Positions 1 through 9,060 of a DNA stretch of 64,000 nucleotides are shown piece after piece (the first letter of the stretch is position 1; every line of letters starts with the position of its first letter). Position numbers and translations under genes: made by a program. Where the stretch lies: the NCBI RefSeq assembly GCF_003063375.1, contig NZ_NERY01000001.1:1054001-1118000 (forward strand). The letters are read 5' to 3'. This DNA comes from Limnohabitans sp. MMS-10A-178. Its GTDB lineage: Bacteria > Pseudomonadota > Gammaproteobacteria > Burkholderiales > Burkholderiaceae_C. A model generated the notes under the pieces. That model saw only the letters and a list, made by a program, of their open reading frames with translations, did no database searches and had not been told where the DNA came from.

Positions 1-269
1 ACTGGTGTAGCAACCAGCACTGCAAGTCCAACCATGAGCAAACTACCCACGATGGCGTTGCGCAGTCCGCCGCCCTCGGTTCCGGGGGCGGGTGTGTCTT
101 GGCTCACAATGTTCCAATCGAGTGCAGCAAACCCGTTGGCAAACAAAACAAACAAAATCCAGAGTAAAACGGCCAAACCCAAAGTCATGGCCAACATCGA
201 GGTCACCATGCCCCACAGGTTGGCCAGGCGACGCCGGCGATACAGTGCGTGATTCATGTTCATGGCCAT
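1..269 (-). CDS. pstA: Phosphate ABC transporter permease PstA (N-terminal part; runs off the left window edge)
   Basis: Minus-strand reading frame from ATG at 269: MAMNMNHALYRRRRLANLWGMVTSMLAMTLGLAVL..., directly downstream of pstC; no stop before the window edge. Confidence 0.85.
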   Translation of the reverse strand, partial: MAMNMNHALYRRRRLANLWGMVTSMLAMTLGLAVLLWILFVLFANGFAALDWNIVSQDTPAPGTEGGGLRNAIVGSLLMVGLAVLVATP

Positions 270-270
270 A

Positions 271-1260
271 TCAGAACCCCTTGGCTTTTTCAGCCCTGCT
301 GATCATGATTTTGGCGAGCGCAAGAACCATGAAAGTGATAATAAACAACAAGAAACCTAGCGCAAACAAGGATGACATGTGGAAGTCGGCGGCCTCGCCA
401 AATTCATTGGCCAATGTTGATGCAATGGACGTTCCTGGTGAAAAAAGTGAGGTGGGCATGCGATTGGCATTGCCAATCACAAAGGTGACGGCCATGGTCT
501 CGCCAAGCGCTCGACCCAGGCCCAACATGACTCCCCCAATGACCCCCTTCTGGGTGTAAGGTAAAACAATCTTTGTGACCACTTCCCAAGTGGTGCAGCC
601 AAGCCCGTATGCAGACTCCCGCAATATAGGGGGCGTGATTTCAAACACATCGCGCATGACGGAGGCCACAAAGGGCACCACCATGAAAGCCAACACAATG
701 CCGGCCGCCAAAATGCCCATGCCGTTGGGCGCGCCACCAAACAAAAATCCAATGATAGGCATGCCACCTAAAACTTGGCGGAGCGGTACTTGAATAAAAT
801 CTGCAAACAAGGGTGCAAACACGAACAAACCAAACATGCCATAAATGATGGAAGGCACTGCGGCCAACAATTCAATGGCTGTGCCTAAAGGGCGACGCAA
901 CCAAACGGGGCATGTCTCGGTTAAAAATACAGCAATTCCGAACGACAGCGGCACTGCAATGAGCATTGCGAGTCCGGCACTTGTGATCGTGCCCACAATG
1001 GCAATGGCGGCGCCAAACTCCTCATTGATGATGTCCCACTCCACATACCAAATGAAGCGCGCGCCAAATTTTGCAAAGGTTGGCCAAGCGTTGATGAACA
1101 AAGAGATAATAATTCCGGCCAATGCCAGAAGAACCATGAGTGAAAAAACTTGCGTCATCCGATGAAACAGCCAGTCTTGAGTGCGCTGGCGCTCGGCTGT
1201 TTTGAGCAAGTGAGCGGCTTGAGCCGAACTGGGCAGAGGATTTGACATGTCTTGGTTCAC
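271..1260 (-). CDS. pstC: Phosphate ABC transporter permease PstC
   Basis: 329 aa multi-TM permease; GRALGETMAVTFVIGN motif typical of PstC; between pstS and pstA. Confidence 0.95.
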   Translation of the reverse strand: MNQDMSNPLPSSAQAAHLLKTAERQRTQDWLFHRMTQVFSLMVLLALAGIIISLFINAWPTFAKFGARFIWYVEWDIINEEFGAAIAIVGTITSAGLAMLIAVPLSFGIAVFLTETCPVWLRRPLGTAIELLAAVPSIIYGMFGLFVFAPLFADFIQVPLRQVLGGMPIIGFLFGGAPNGMGILAAGIVLAFMVVPFVASVMRDVFEITPPILRESAYGLGCTTWEVVTKIVLPYTQKGVIGGVMLGLGRALGETMAVTFVIGNANRMPTSLFSPGTSIASTLANEFGEAADFHMSSLFALGFLLFIITFMVLALAKIMISRAEKAKGF

Positions 1261-1290
1261 TCAACAAGGAAATCAATTTAGAAAGAAAGA

Positions 1291-1322
1291 ATCCGTTGGC
1301 TGCGCACAGGCAACCAACGGAT
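1291..1322 (-). terminator. Intergenic hairpin between pstS and pstC (attenuator or processing-stabilising stem)
   Basis: Perfect 9-bp inverted repeat ATCCGTTGG...CCAACGGAT in the pstS-pstC gap, followed on the minus strand by TCTTTCTTTCT. Confidence 0.5.
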
Positions 1323-1338
1323 GAATACCAAGCTTAAA

Positions 1339-2358
1339 TTACTTCTGAATTTGCGACCAAACTTTGGCGCGAATTTCGTTGGTCAAGCTGTCTGGCAATG
1401 GCACATAGTCCAACTCGGCGGCCATTTTCTTGCCATTTTTGAAGGACCAATCGAAGAACTTGAGAGCTTCGTTGGAGGCAGCTTTGTCACCAGGGTTCTT
1501 GTACATCAAGATGAAGGAGGCTGTGCTGATGGGCCAGCTGGTGTCGCCTTTGGCGTTGACCATTGACACACCCATGCCAGGAACGCTGAACCAGTCGGCA
1601 CCGGCAGCAGCAGCAGCAAATGTCAAATCATCTGGGCTCACGTATTTGCCATTGGCATTTTGAACTTGCATGAAATTCATATTGTTCTTTTTAACGTAGG
1701 CGTACTCAACATAACCAATAGCACCTTTAATGCGGTTGACGTTGGCTGCAACACCTTCGTTGCCCTTGCCGCCCACAGAGGTGGGTGCGGGCCACTTCAC
1801 TGCTGCGCCTTTGCCAATTGTGTCGGCAAATTCTTTGCTGACCACTGAGAGGTAGTCTGTCCAGTTGAATGTGGTGCCAGAACCGTCGGCGCGGTGAACC
1901 ACGGTAATGAGTTCGTTAGGCAAATTTTTACCGGGGTTGAGGGCGGCAAGCTTGGGGTCATTCCACTTGCTGATCTTGCCAATGAACATTTCGGCCAAGA
2001 CGGGGCCAGTAACGCGCAATTCACCGGGCTTGAAGCCATCCAAGTTGACCACGGGCACGGTGCCACCGATGATGGCGGGGAACTGAACCATGCCGTCTTT
2101 GTCGAGGTCAGCGCCAGGCAAAGGTGCATCTGTGGCGCCAAATGTGACTGTTTTGGCGCGAATTTGACGGATACCACCTGATGAACCAATCGATTGATAG
2201 TTCATGCCAGTGCCCGTAGCGGCTTTGTAGCCTTCAGCCCACTTGGCATAGATAGGGAAGGGGAATGTGGCGCCTGCACCAGTGATGTCGGCAGCCCAAG
2301 AAGTTGCTGCCAATGCTGTCAAGCCGACAGCGGCAACGAGGGATTTAAATTTAAGCAT
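1339..2358 (-). CDS. pstS: Phosphate ABC transporter substrate-binding protein PstS
   Basis: 339 aa; signal peptide; GAGATFPFPIYAKW and IGSSGGIRQI phosphate-binding motifs. Confidence 0.96.
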   Translation of the reverse strand: MLKFKSLVAAVGLTALAATSWAADITGAGATFPFPIYAKWAEGYKAATGTGMNYQSIGSSGGIRQIRAKTVTFGATDAPLPGADLDKDGMVQFPAIIGGTVPVVNLDGFKPGELRVTGPVLAEMFIGKISKWNDPKLAALNPGKNLPNELITVVHRADGSGTTFNWTDYLSVVSKEFADTIGKGAAVKWPAPTSVGGKGNEGVAANVNRIKGAIGYVEYAYVKKNNMNFMQVQNANGKYVSPDDLTFAAAAAGADWFSVPGMGVSMVNAKGDTSWPISTASFILMYKNPGDKAASNEALKFFDWSFKNGKKMAAELDYVPLPDSLTNEIRAKVWSQIQK

Positions 2359-2436
2359 TTCAGCTCCAGTAAGGTATTCGGGGTTGATTTTCTAGCAACT
2401 TGTCAGTTACCAGAAAGGACACTTTAATGTTGAATT

Positions 2437-2454
2437 ATGACAAATTCATGTCAG
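2437..2454 (-). promoter_or_regulatory. Candidate Pho box upstream of pstS
   Basis: Minus strand CTGACAT-GAAT-TTGTCAT matches the CTGTCAT-N4-CTGTCAT tandem repeat of PhoB boxes. Confidence 0.65.
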
Positions 2455-2515
2455 TCGGATGATGTTTAAGCTTCCAACAATGAAAGTTAATGCATCTTTT
2501 TTTGTATTTTTAATG

Positions 2516-2533
2516 CCTTCATAAATCTGTCAT
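2516..2533 (+). promoter_or_regulatory. Candidate Pho box upstream of the PhoX-type phosphatase
   Basis: CCTTCAT-AAAT-CTGTCAT; one perfect and one 5/7 half repeat at 11-bp spacing. Confidence 0.45.
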
Positions 2534-2586
2534 TGACATTTGAAATAGTTGCTCCATTGCTTTTTTTTTCAACAAGGAGTGCTTCA

Positions 2587-4875
2587 ATGCCAATCAACGA
2601 CGATCAGAGTTTCAACAATTCTTCCAACCCCCACTTTCAGGATGTTCTGAAAGAAGCCCTCAAGAACCCATCGCGCCGAAACATTTTGCGCGGTGGCTTG
2701 GGCTTGGCTTCCATGATGGCTTTGCCTATGTTGCCTGGCTGCGGCAGCATCGCTTCATCGCTACCCGAACTGTCTACTGCCAATGTTTTGGGTTTCAATG
2801 CCGTCACAAAAAGTATCCTAGACCAAGTCACTGTTCCTGCTGGCTACACCGTCAGAGTGTTGCATGCCACCGGCGACAGACTGGCCCCCAGTGTTCCTGC
2901 TTATTCCAACTTAGGTTTGGAAACAGATGACTGGAGCATGCGCGTTGGTGATCACCACGACGGCATGGACATTTTCTACATCGACAGCAACGGCCGCTAC
3001 AGCGCCACGGCCACCAACAGAGCCGTGTTGGCTGTTAACCATGAAAGCTCTGCTGACTCTCACCTCTTGCACCCCAAAGGACAAACGTCTGGCGGCGTGA
3101 ATGGCAAAAGATTCAGCCAATTTGGCGATTGGGATGTCAAGGCACGTCCAGGTTTGGAAGTTCTGAAAGAAATTAACTTGCACGGAATTTCCGTGGCCGA
3201 AATCACTTTGGACAGCTCCGGCAAGCCTACAGGCGGCTACGTACTTGATTCAGCCTTGAACCGCAGAATCACGCCTCAGACCGTGGCGGACGTACAAGGT
3301 CCAGCAGCGCATTTAAGCGATATCCGTGCCATGTTTGTTACACGCTTTGACACCACCGGCGCAACTTCCCGCGGCACCTTGAACAATTGCGGTCATGGCA
3401 TCACACCTTGGGGCACCTACCTGGGCTGCGAAGAAAACTGGGCTGTCTATTTCAACATGCCCACCGGCACCACATTGCCTGATGCAAAAATCATTGCCTC
3501 ACGCAAGCGCTATGGTGTGAGCAATGCTGTTTTGTCCAGCACTGCCACAACAGGTTTAGGACAAGGCTGGTACACCCCAACTGACTTGCCCGATACAGAT
3601 TCCCGTTTCTCAAGATGGAATGTTGCGGCCACAGGCGCTACTGCAGCCGCAGACTTCCGCAATGAGCCACACACTTTTGGCTACAACGTAGAAGTTGATC
3701 CTGTGAACCCTTCAGCCCGCCCCGCCAAGCGCACGGCCATGGGTCGCTTTGCGCACGAGGCTGCAGTTTGCAGCATTCCAGTTGTGGGCAAGCCATTGGC
3801 TTTCTACATGGGTTGCGACAGCCGCAACGAATACATTTACAAATTTGTCACAGCTCAAAACTGGAGCGCCGCCGACATCGGTGGCGGTATGGCAGCTGGC
3901 AATAAGTACCTCAACGAAGGTAAGTTGTATGTGGCCAAATTCAACAGCAATGGCGCTGGTGAGTGGATTGAGTTGTCGATCAACAACCCATTGATCAAGT
4001 CATATGCTGGCGCAGCTGGCTTTACATTCACCACCCAAGCTGACATTTACGTTCACACACGCTTGGCTGCGGATGCCGTGGGCGCTACCAAAATGGACCG
4101 TCCTGAGTGGGGTGCTGTGAATTATGCCAACGGTGAAGTTTATTTTGCCTTGACCAACAACAGCTCCAGCAACCGCACACCCGCTTCAGCAGACGGTGCC
4201 AACCCACGCTCCTTCAACGACGCAGACGGCAAAAAGGGTTCAGGCAATCCGAACGGTCACATCATTCGTTTCAAAGAGCAAGACAACCTGGCCACAGCAA
4301 CGGGCTTCAATTGGGATATTTTTGTGTTTGGCGCAGAAGAAGACATGCCCGCCAATGTCAACGTTTCTAAGTTGACAGCCAACAACAGCTTCTCTTCACC
4401 TGATGGTTTGTGGTTCAGCAAGAGCACAGGTATTTGCTGGATTCAAACCGATGATGGCGCCTTCACAGACGAGACCAACTGCATGTTGCTGGCATCTGTC
4501 CCTGGTAAAGTGGGTGATGGTGGTGAGTTCTATATCGATAACACTTTAGTCTCTGGAACCTCCTCAAGCAACAACGTGACAAGAACCTTCATTGGCGGTA
4601 TTTTGGGTGAGTCGCGCCTGCGTCGATTCTTGGTTGCGCCAAAAGGCGCCGAGGTCACTGGCATGACAGAGACGCCAGATGGCAAAACGGTTTTTGTCAA
4701 CATTCAGCACCCTGGCGAGAACACACCTGCGATTGGTACTGCTGCATCCTTCACCCTTGAAAGCCAATGGCCAGGCAATGGTGGTGGATTGACATCGGCT
4801 TATGGCCCTGCTGGACGCCCCCGCTCAGCCACGCTGGTGATTACCAAAAACGACGGCGGTAAGATTGGCCTCTGA
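2587..4875 (+). CDS. phoX: PhoX family alkaline phosphatase (DUF839), Tat-exported
   Basis: Start ATG at 2587 preceded by AAGGAG; Tat-like SRRNILRGGLGLASMMALPML; DUF839/PhoX motifs (NHESS, GHGITPWGTYLGCEENW, SSPDGLWF). Confidence 0.85.
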   Translation: MPINDDQSFNNSSNPHFQDVLKEALKNPSRRNILRGGLGLASMMALPMLPGCGSIASSLPELSTANVLGFNAVTKSILDQVTVPAGYTVRVLHATGDRLAPSVPAYSNLGLETDDWSMRVGDHHDGMDIFYIDSNGRYSATATNRAVLAVNHESSADSHLLHPKGQTSGGVNGKRFSQFGDWDVKARPGLEVLKEINLHGISVAEITLDSSGKPTGGYVLDSALNRRITPQTVADVQGPAAHLSDIRAMFVTRFDTTGATSRGTLNNCGHGITPWGTYLGCEENWAVYFNMPTGTTLPDAKIIASRKRYGVSNAVLSSTATTGLGQGWYTPTDLPDTDSRFSRWNVAATGATAAADFRNEPHTFGYNVEVDPVNPSARPAKRTAMGRFAHEAAVCSIPVVGKPLAFYMGCDSRNEYIYKFVTAQNWSAADIGGGMAAGNKYLNEGKLYVAKFNSNGAGEWIELSINNPLIKSYAGAAGFTFTTQADIYVHTRLAADAVGATKMDRPEWGAVNYANGEVYFALTNNSSSNRTPASADGANPRSFNDADGKKGSGNPNGHIIRFKEQDNLATATGFNWDIFVFGAEEDMPANVNVSKLTANNSFSSPDGLWFSKSTGICWIQTDDGAFTDETNCMLLASVPGKVGDGGEFYIDNTLVSGTSSSNNVTRTFIGGILGESRLRRFLVAPKGAEVTGMTETPDGKTVFVNIQHPGENTPAIGTAASFTLESQWPGNGGGLTSAYGPAGRPRSATLVITKNDGGKIGL

Positions 4876-4880
4876 TATCT

Positions 4881-4911
4881 TTTAATTGGGGTCAGATCAG
4901 AATTAATTTGC
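4881..4911 (+). repeat. REP/RAYT-type motif copy 1 (TTTAATTGGGGTCAGATCAGAATTAATTTGC)
   Basis: Shares the exact 19-mer TTTAATTGGGGTCAGATCA plus ATTAATTT with the inverted copy at 36797-36825. Confidence 0.55.
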
Positions 4912-4954
4912 TTCACGGCACCGTTCTGTTCTGATCTCAAACTAGATTTAAAAT

Positions 4955-5359
4955 TTGGACATGCGCTGCATGTCCATTTTTTTTGCCTGTCTTATCTCGA
5001 CACCTGCAATTGCATGGAATCCTTTTTCAAGCGAGGAGTTCACGGATGTTCCATTGTCAAAGCTTGAGCTGCAAAAAGTAAAGATCAATGCCGGTTGGGC
5101 CAGGGACGATGATCAGACCCTGATTTTTGAGTTGAGCAACGGTCTGAAAGGCCCTATTCAATGCGGCGCAGCCAATGTTGAGCTCAACACAGGCAAATCG
5201 GTGTCAAAAGTGTTTGTACCCAAATTTGCAATTCCAGGCCAAGCCACTCGAAACGCCAGCATGCCGGTGGTTAAAGGCACGATGAAATCTTATGCGCTCA
5301 CGTGCTCTTGTTTCAAGAAAAAGGGTTCGGAGGACTGTGTGAATCCTCTGGCGCGCTAA
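4955..5359 (+). CDS. Small putative secreted protein of unknown function
   Basis: 134 aa ORF with short hydrophobic signal (MSIFFACLISTPAIA) and C-terminal Cys residues; candidate start codons lie inside the terminator hairpin. Confidence 0.45.
   Translation: MDMRCMSIFFACLISTPAIAWNPFSSEEFTDVPLSKLELQKVKINAGWARDDDQTLIFELSNGLKGPIQCGAANVELNTGKSVSKVFVPKFAIPGQATRNASMPVVKGTMKSYALTCSCFKKKGSEDCVNPLAR
4957..4984 (+). terminator. Rho-independent terminator downstream of phoX
   Basis: GGACATGC-GCT-GCATGTCC perfect stem followed by ATTTTTTTT. Confidence 0.75.
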
Positions 5360-5378
5360 CTAATTCTTGACGAGATAG

Positions 5379-6122
5379 TTAGGCTAGATAAAGGGACTGC
5401 AGTTTGCTTTGCGCGGCAGGCGTTAAACCCAATTGGCTGCTTAAATAATTTTGAATGCCCTGGTGCCTGCTTTGAATTTCATCCAGAGCCGCTTTTAAAA
5501 AACTTTCTTGAACTTCCCACACAATTTTCATGACGTCGGGCGACAGCGTGGTCGCTCCAGTGCTGTTGGGCTTGTAGAGTTGGTTGGTCAGGAGATAGTC
5601 TTGCCAAATATCCTGTTGCGAGACGCCCAAGGCACTCAAAATGAGTGCTGCCGCAAGACCTGTGCGATCTTTGCCTGCGGTGCAATGGAACAGAAGCGGT
5701 TCAGTGTGGTCTAGCATGTGCTCAAACAATTGGGCAAAGCGGTGCGAATCAGACTTTACAAAATCGCGGTAGGTGGTTTGCATGGCATCCAAGGCATCGG
5801 CGGCCGTGAGGGGCTTGCCTGTGAGGTGCTGGGCTTGAAGTCTTTGTACCACTGTTGGCTCAATGCTAAGGCTGTGCCGCTTGATATGAGGCCATTCGTA
5901 AGCCTGAGCTTGACTCTCTTGAACGCCTCGAAAATCGAAGGCACGCTTGAGGCCCAGGTTGTGCAATTGCGCCAGGTCTTCACTCTCTAAATTGGCCAAA
6001 TGATCTGAGCGAAACAGGGTGCGCCACTTAACGGGGCGACCTGCATGGCCCACGTAGCCACCTAAGTCGCGAAAGTTGGAGGCCCCTTTTAAAGGGATAT
6101 GGCGCTGTATGTGATCTTGCAT
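5379..6122 (-). CDS. Tyrosine-protein phosphatase (Y_phosphatase3 / DSP family)
   Basis: HCTAGKDRTG catalytic C(X)5R loop; SNFRDLGGY N-terminal motif. Confidence 0.9.
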   Translation of the reverse strand: MQDHIQRHIPLKGASNFRDLGGYVGHAGRPVKWRTLFRSDHLANLESEDLAQLHNLGLKRAFDFRGVQESQAQAYEWPHIKRHSLSIEPTVVQRLQAQHLTGKPLTAADALDAMQTTYRDFVKSDSHRFAQLFEHMLDHTEPLLFHCTAGKDRTGLAAALILSALGVSQQDIWQDYLLTNQLYKPNSTGATTLSPDVMKIVWEVQESFLKAALDEIQSRHQGIQNYLSSQLGLTPAAQSKLQSLYLA

Positions 6123-6134
6123 GAGGTGGTGAGC

Positions 6135-7130
6135 TTAGATGATGCGGCCGAATCTGGAAAAATTGCGCAGGCACGCTATCAAAATGAAAGCCATTCCCAG
6201 CAGGGCCAAATAAGATGTGATTTCACTCAGTGCTCTTTTTTCAAAGCGCAGCCGATAGCCTAGCTGGTCATAGATCTTGGCCAAGCCCTCGGTGCTGTCT
6301 GCTCTGTAATAGGCCGCTTGGGTGATGTTGGCTACTTTCTTCAAAGCTTCGTCTTCGAGCTTGACGCGCATGCTGCGGCCTTGTATCTGAACCACATCAC
6401 CTTCGGGCGTGCCAATGCCAACGGTGTAGACCTTGACTTCGTGGGAGGCCGCCAGTTCGGCCATTTTGATCAATTCGGGTCCCATATTGCTTTGACCATC
6501 GCTAATAAGCACGATGGCCGTATTGCGACCGCGGCTGGCAGAAGCTTCTGTTTCTTTGGGCTTTTGAGCGTCTAAGGATTTGCCTGCATCGGCTGGTTTT
6601 CGAGGCCCTCCATTGTCGGCAGATTCGTTGATGATTTTTTGGGCATCAATGCCAGAACCAGGTAGCAAGGCTTCTAAAGAAATTAACAAACCAGAGCCTA
6701 GCGCAGAGCCGTATTGGAGGGGCAAATTTTCAAGCGCACGGCGAAGCGCGTCCTTCTCTTCTGTGGGTGCTTGAGCCAAGGCGGCTGTGCCAGCTACGAT
6801 GACCAAGCCTACCCGCAAGTGCGCCGGCTTGCTTTCAATGAATTTGAGCGCAGCTTGCTGGGCGGCTTCAATGCGCGAAGGTTTTAAATCCTTGGCGCGC
6901 ATGCTGCCTGAGGTGTCCAAGGCCAGCATCACAGTGGCTTCGCGCAAGGGGGTCAACAACACGGCCTGTGGCCGCGCCATGGCCACACAGAGCATGGCCA
7001 AGCCAAGGCTCAAAATAAGGGGTGGAAATCGTTTGGTAACGTAGGCATAGGCCAGCCCAAAGACTGGCACCAACATGGCGCTGTAAAGCATCAGAGGCCA
7101 TAAAAAAGAAATGGAGCTGAGGTCAGGCAC
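6135..7130 (-). CDS. VWA domain membrane protein (BatA/BatB-like)
   Basis: MIDAS DTSGS motif, N- and C-terminal TM helices; overlaps the DUF58 gene. Confidence 0.9.
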   Translation of the reverse strand: MPDLSSISFLWPLMLYSAMLVPVFGLAYAYVTKRFPPLILSLGLAMLCVAMARPQAVLLTPLREATVMLALDTSGSMRAKDLKPSRIEAAQQAALKFIESKPAHLRVGLVIVAGTAALAQAPTEEKDALRRALENLPLQYGSALGSGLLISLEALLPGSGIDAQKIINESADNGGPRKPADAGKSLDAQKPKETEASASRGRNTAIVLISDGQSNMGPELIKMAELAASHEVKVYTVGIGTPEGDVVQIQGRSMRVKLEDEALKKVANITQAAYYRADSTEGLAKIYDQLGYRLRFEKRALSEITSYLALLGMAFILIACLRNFSRFGRII

Positions 7131-8016
7131 GCCAAAGCCTCCTTTTTCTCAGTTCAGAGAATCTTAAAAGTGCAGCCGCAATGTCTTCACTGGTTGAAAG
7201 CTCTAGCGCATCGACGCCCGCTTGTGCAAAAGTTGTTTGCAGTTGAAGTTCTCTTTCTTCAACCAATTGGGCGTAGCGTTTTCTGAATGTGGGATGGGTG
7301 GTGTCCAGCAGCAATTGTTCGGAAGTCTCGGAGTCTTGCAATGTCATGAGTCCCGCATTGGGCAATTGCATTTCAACAGGATCGTAGAGCCTGGCTGCTA
7401 CGGTGTCATGCCGCCTGCCTAGGTGCGACATTTGCTGAGCCCAATTGAAATCTCCCATGAAGTCGGACACCACAAAGACGCAAGAGCGCCGCTTGAGAAG
7501 GCCATTGGCGCTTATTAGCCATTGATTCAAATCGGTTCGGTGAGGGGCTTTTGAAACGGGTGTGGTTTGCGCTGTGTGCAGCACATGCAGAAGATGACGC
7601 CGCCCCATTCGGGCTGGAATGTATTTGAAGCCAGCAGCCTCGTTAGGGCTTAGGATGATAGCACCAATTCGATTACCTCGTTGCATAAGCAACTTGGCCA
7701 TGATGGCCACAAAAGACAGCATGAGTTCACGCTTGCTCTGAACCGTGCTTGCAAAATCCATGGAGCCAGTCAGGTCTAGTAAAAACCAAGCACTGATCTC
7801 TCGATCTTCTTGATGCTCCCTGACATAGGGCGATTGCATGCGTGCCGTGACATTCCAATCGATGTGCCGAACATCGTCGTGTGTTTGGTATTCACGCAGG
7901 TCGGCCAACTCCAGCCCTGCACCCCTGAACAAGGTTTTGTGATCTCCCTGCAACAAGCCATCGAGTCGACGAAGAACCGTCCACTCAAGTTGCTGCAACA
8001 AAGCTTCAGCGGACAT
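7123..8016 (-). CDS. DUF58 domain protein
   Basis: FRGAGLELADLREYQTHDDVRHIDWNVTARM motif typical of DUF58; adjacent to a MoxR ATPase. Confidence 0.92.
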   Translation of the reverse strand: MSAEALLQQLEWTVLRRLDGLLQGDHKTLFRGAGLELADLREYQTHDDVRHIDWNVTARMQSPYVREHQEDREISAWFLLDLTGSMDFASTVQSKRELMLSFVAIMAKLLMQRGNRIGAIILSPNEAAGFKYIPARMGRRHLLHVLHTAQTTPVSKAPHRTDLNQWLISANGLLKRRSCVFVVSDFMGDFNWAQQMSHLGRRHDTVAARLYDPVEMQLPNAGLMTLQDSETSEQLLLDTTHPTFRKRYAQLVEERELQLQTTFAQAGVDALELSTSEDIAAALLRFSELRKRRLWRA

Positions 8017-9043
8017 TCGACTCCAAGGGCTTGTCTGGCATAGGCACAGCCTTCATGACCTCTTGAATGATGGCCTCGGGTGTTTTGCCTTCGGCCAAAG
8101 CCGTGTAAGACAGCACCAGGCGATGCCTCAAAACATCTGGCACCAAATCGGCTACGTCTTCTGGCAAAGCGTAATCGCGCCCGCGCAAAAGAGCCAGAGC
8201 GCGAGCGCCCTCAATCAAGCCAATGCTGGCCCGTGGGCTGGCGCCAAAGCTCAAAAGTCCTTTGAGCTTTTCTAAGCCATAGCGTTCTGGAAAGCGCGTA
8301 GCAGAAATTAACTTGACAGCGTAGTGCACCAGGCTGGGGTCGACATAGCAATGGCGGCATTGGGCTTGCAACATTTGCAAGTCTTCTAGGGTAACAACTC
8401 CCGAAACTTGAGTGCCCCCCGCAATCACCCTTTGAACAATGACAAACTCATCGTCTTCTGTGGGGTAGTCAATCAAGACCTTCATCATGAACCGATCGAC
8501 CTGCGCTTCTGGCAGCGGGTAAGTGCCTTCTGTTTCAATGGGGTTTTGAGTGGCCATGACCAAGAAAGGCGACGGTACACGGTGTGTTTGCCCTGCAATA
8601 GTCACTTGCCTTTCTTGCATCACTTCCAGCAAAGCACTTTGAACTTTGGCGGGAGCGCGGTTGATTTCATCTGCCAACAAAAGGTTGGTAAACACAGGCC
8701 CCAGTACGGTGCTGAACTCACTGGTTTGCTGGTTGAAAATTCGAGTGCCCACCAGGTCGGCGGGCAACAAGTCAGGGGTAAATTGAATTCGACTGAATTG
8801 GCCGTTAAGCGTTTTGGCCAGCGTGTTCACAGTCAATGTTTTGGCCAATCCAGGTACGCCCTCAATGAGCAGATGGCCTTGCGCCAACAATGCAATGAGC
8901 ACCCGCTCTAAAAAAACATCTTGCCCCACCACCACGCGCTTGACTTCATAAAGCACGCGCTGCATCAAAGCAGCCGCTTCTGCAGGATTCTTGAGTTGGG
9001 GTGAGGTGTTGTGACCTCGCCAAGCTTCGTTTGAAAGCGTCAT
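8006..9043 (-). CDS. MoxR family AAA+ ATPase
   Basis: Walker A-like GVPGLAKT, LADEINRAPAKVQSALLEVMQE, ATQNPIETEGTYPLPEAQVDRFM. Confidence 0.95.
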   Translation of the reverse strand: MTLSNEAWRGHNTSPQLKNPAEAAALMQRVLYEVKRVVVGQDVFLERVLIALLAQGHLLIEGVPGLAKTLTVNTLAKTLNGQFSRIQFTPDLLPADLVGTRIFNQQTSEFSTVLGPVFTNLLLADEINRAPAKVQSALLEVMQERQVTIAGQTHRVPSPFLVMATQNPIETEGTYPLPEAQVDRFMMKVLIDYPTEDDEFVIVQRVIAGGTQVSGVVTLEDLQMLQAQCRHCYVDPSLVHYAVKLISATRFPERYGLEKLKGLLSFGASPRASIGLIEGARALALLRGRDYALPEDVADLVPDVLRHRLVLSYTALAEGKTPEAIIQEVMKAVPMPDKPLESNVR

Positions 9044-9060
9044 GTTGTTGTCTCCGAAAA

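Noticed and set aside
1602-1620. GCAGCAGCAGCAG trinucleotide run in pstS
   Set aside because: Encodes an alanine run (AAAAAG) within a conserved protein; ordinary low-complexity coding sequence
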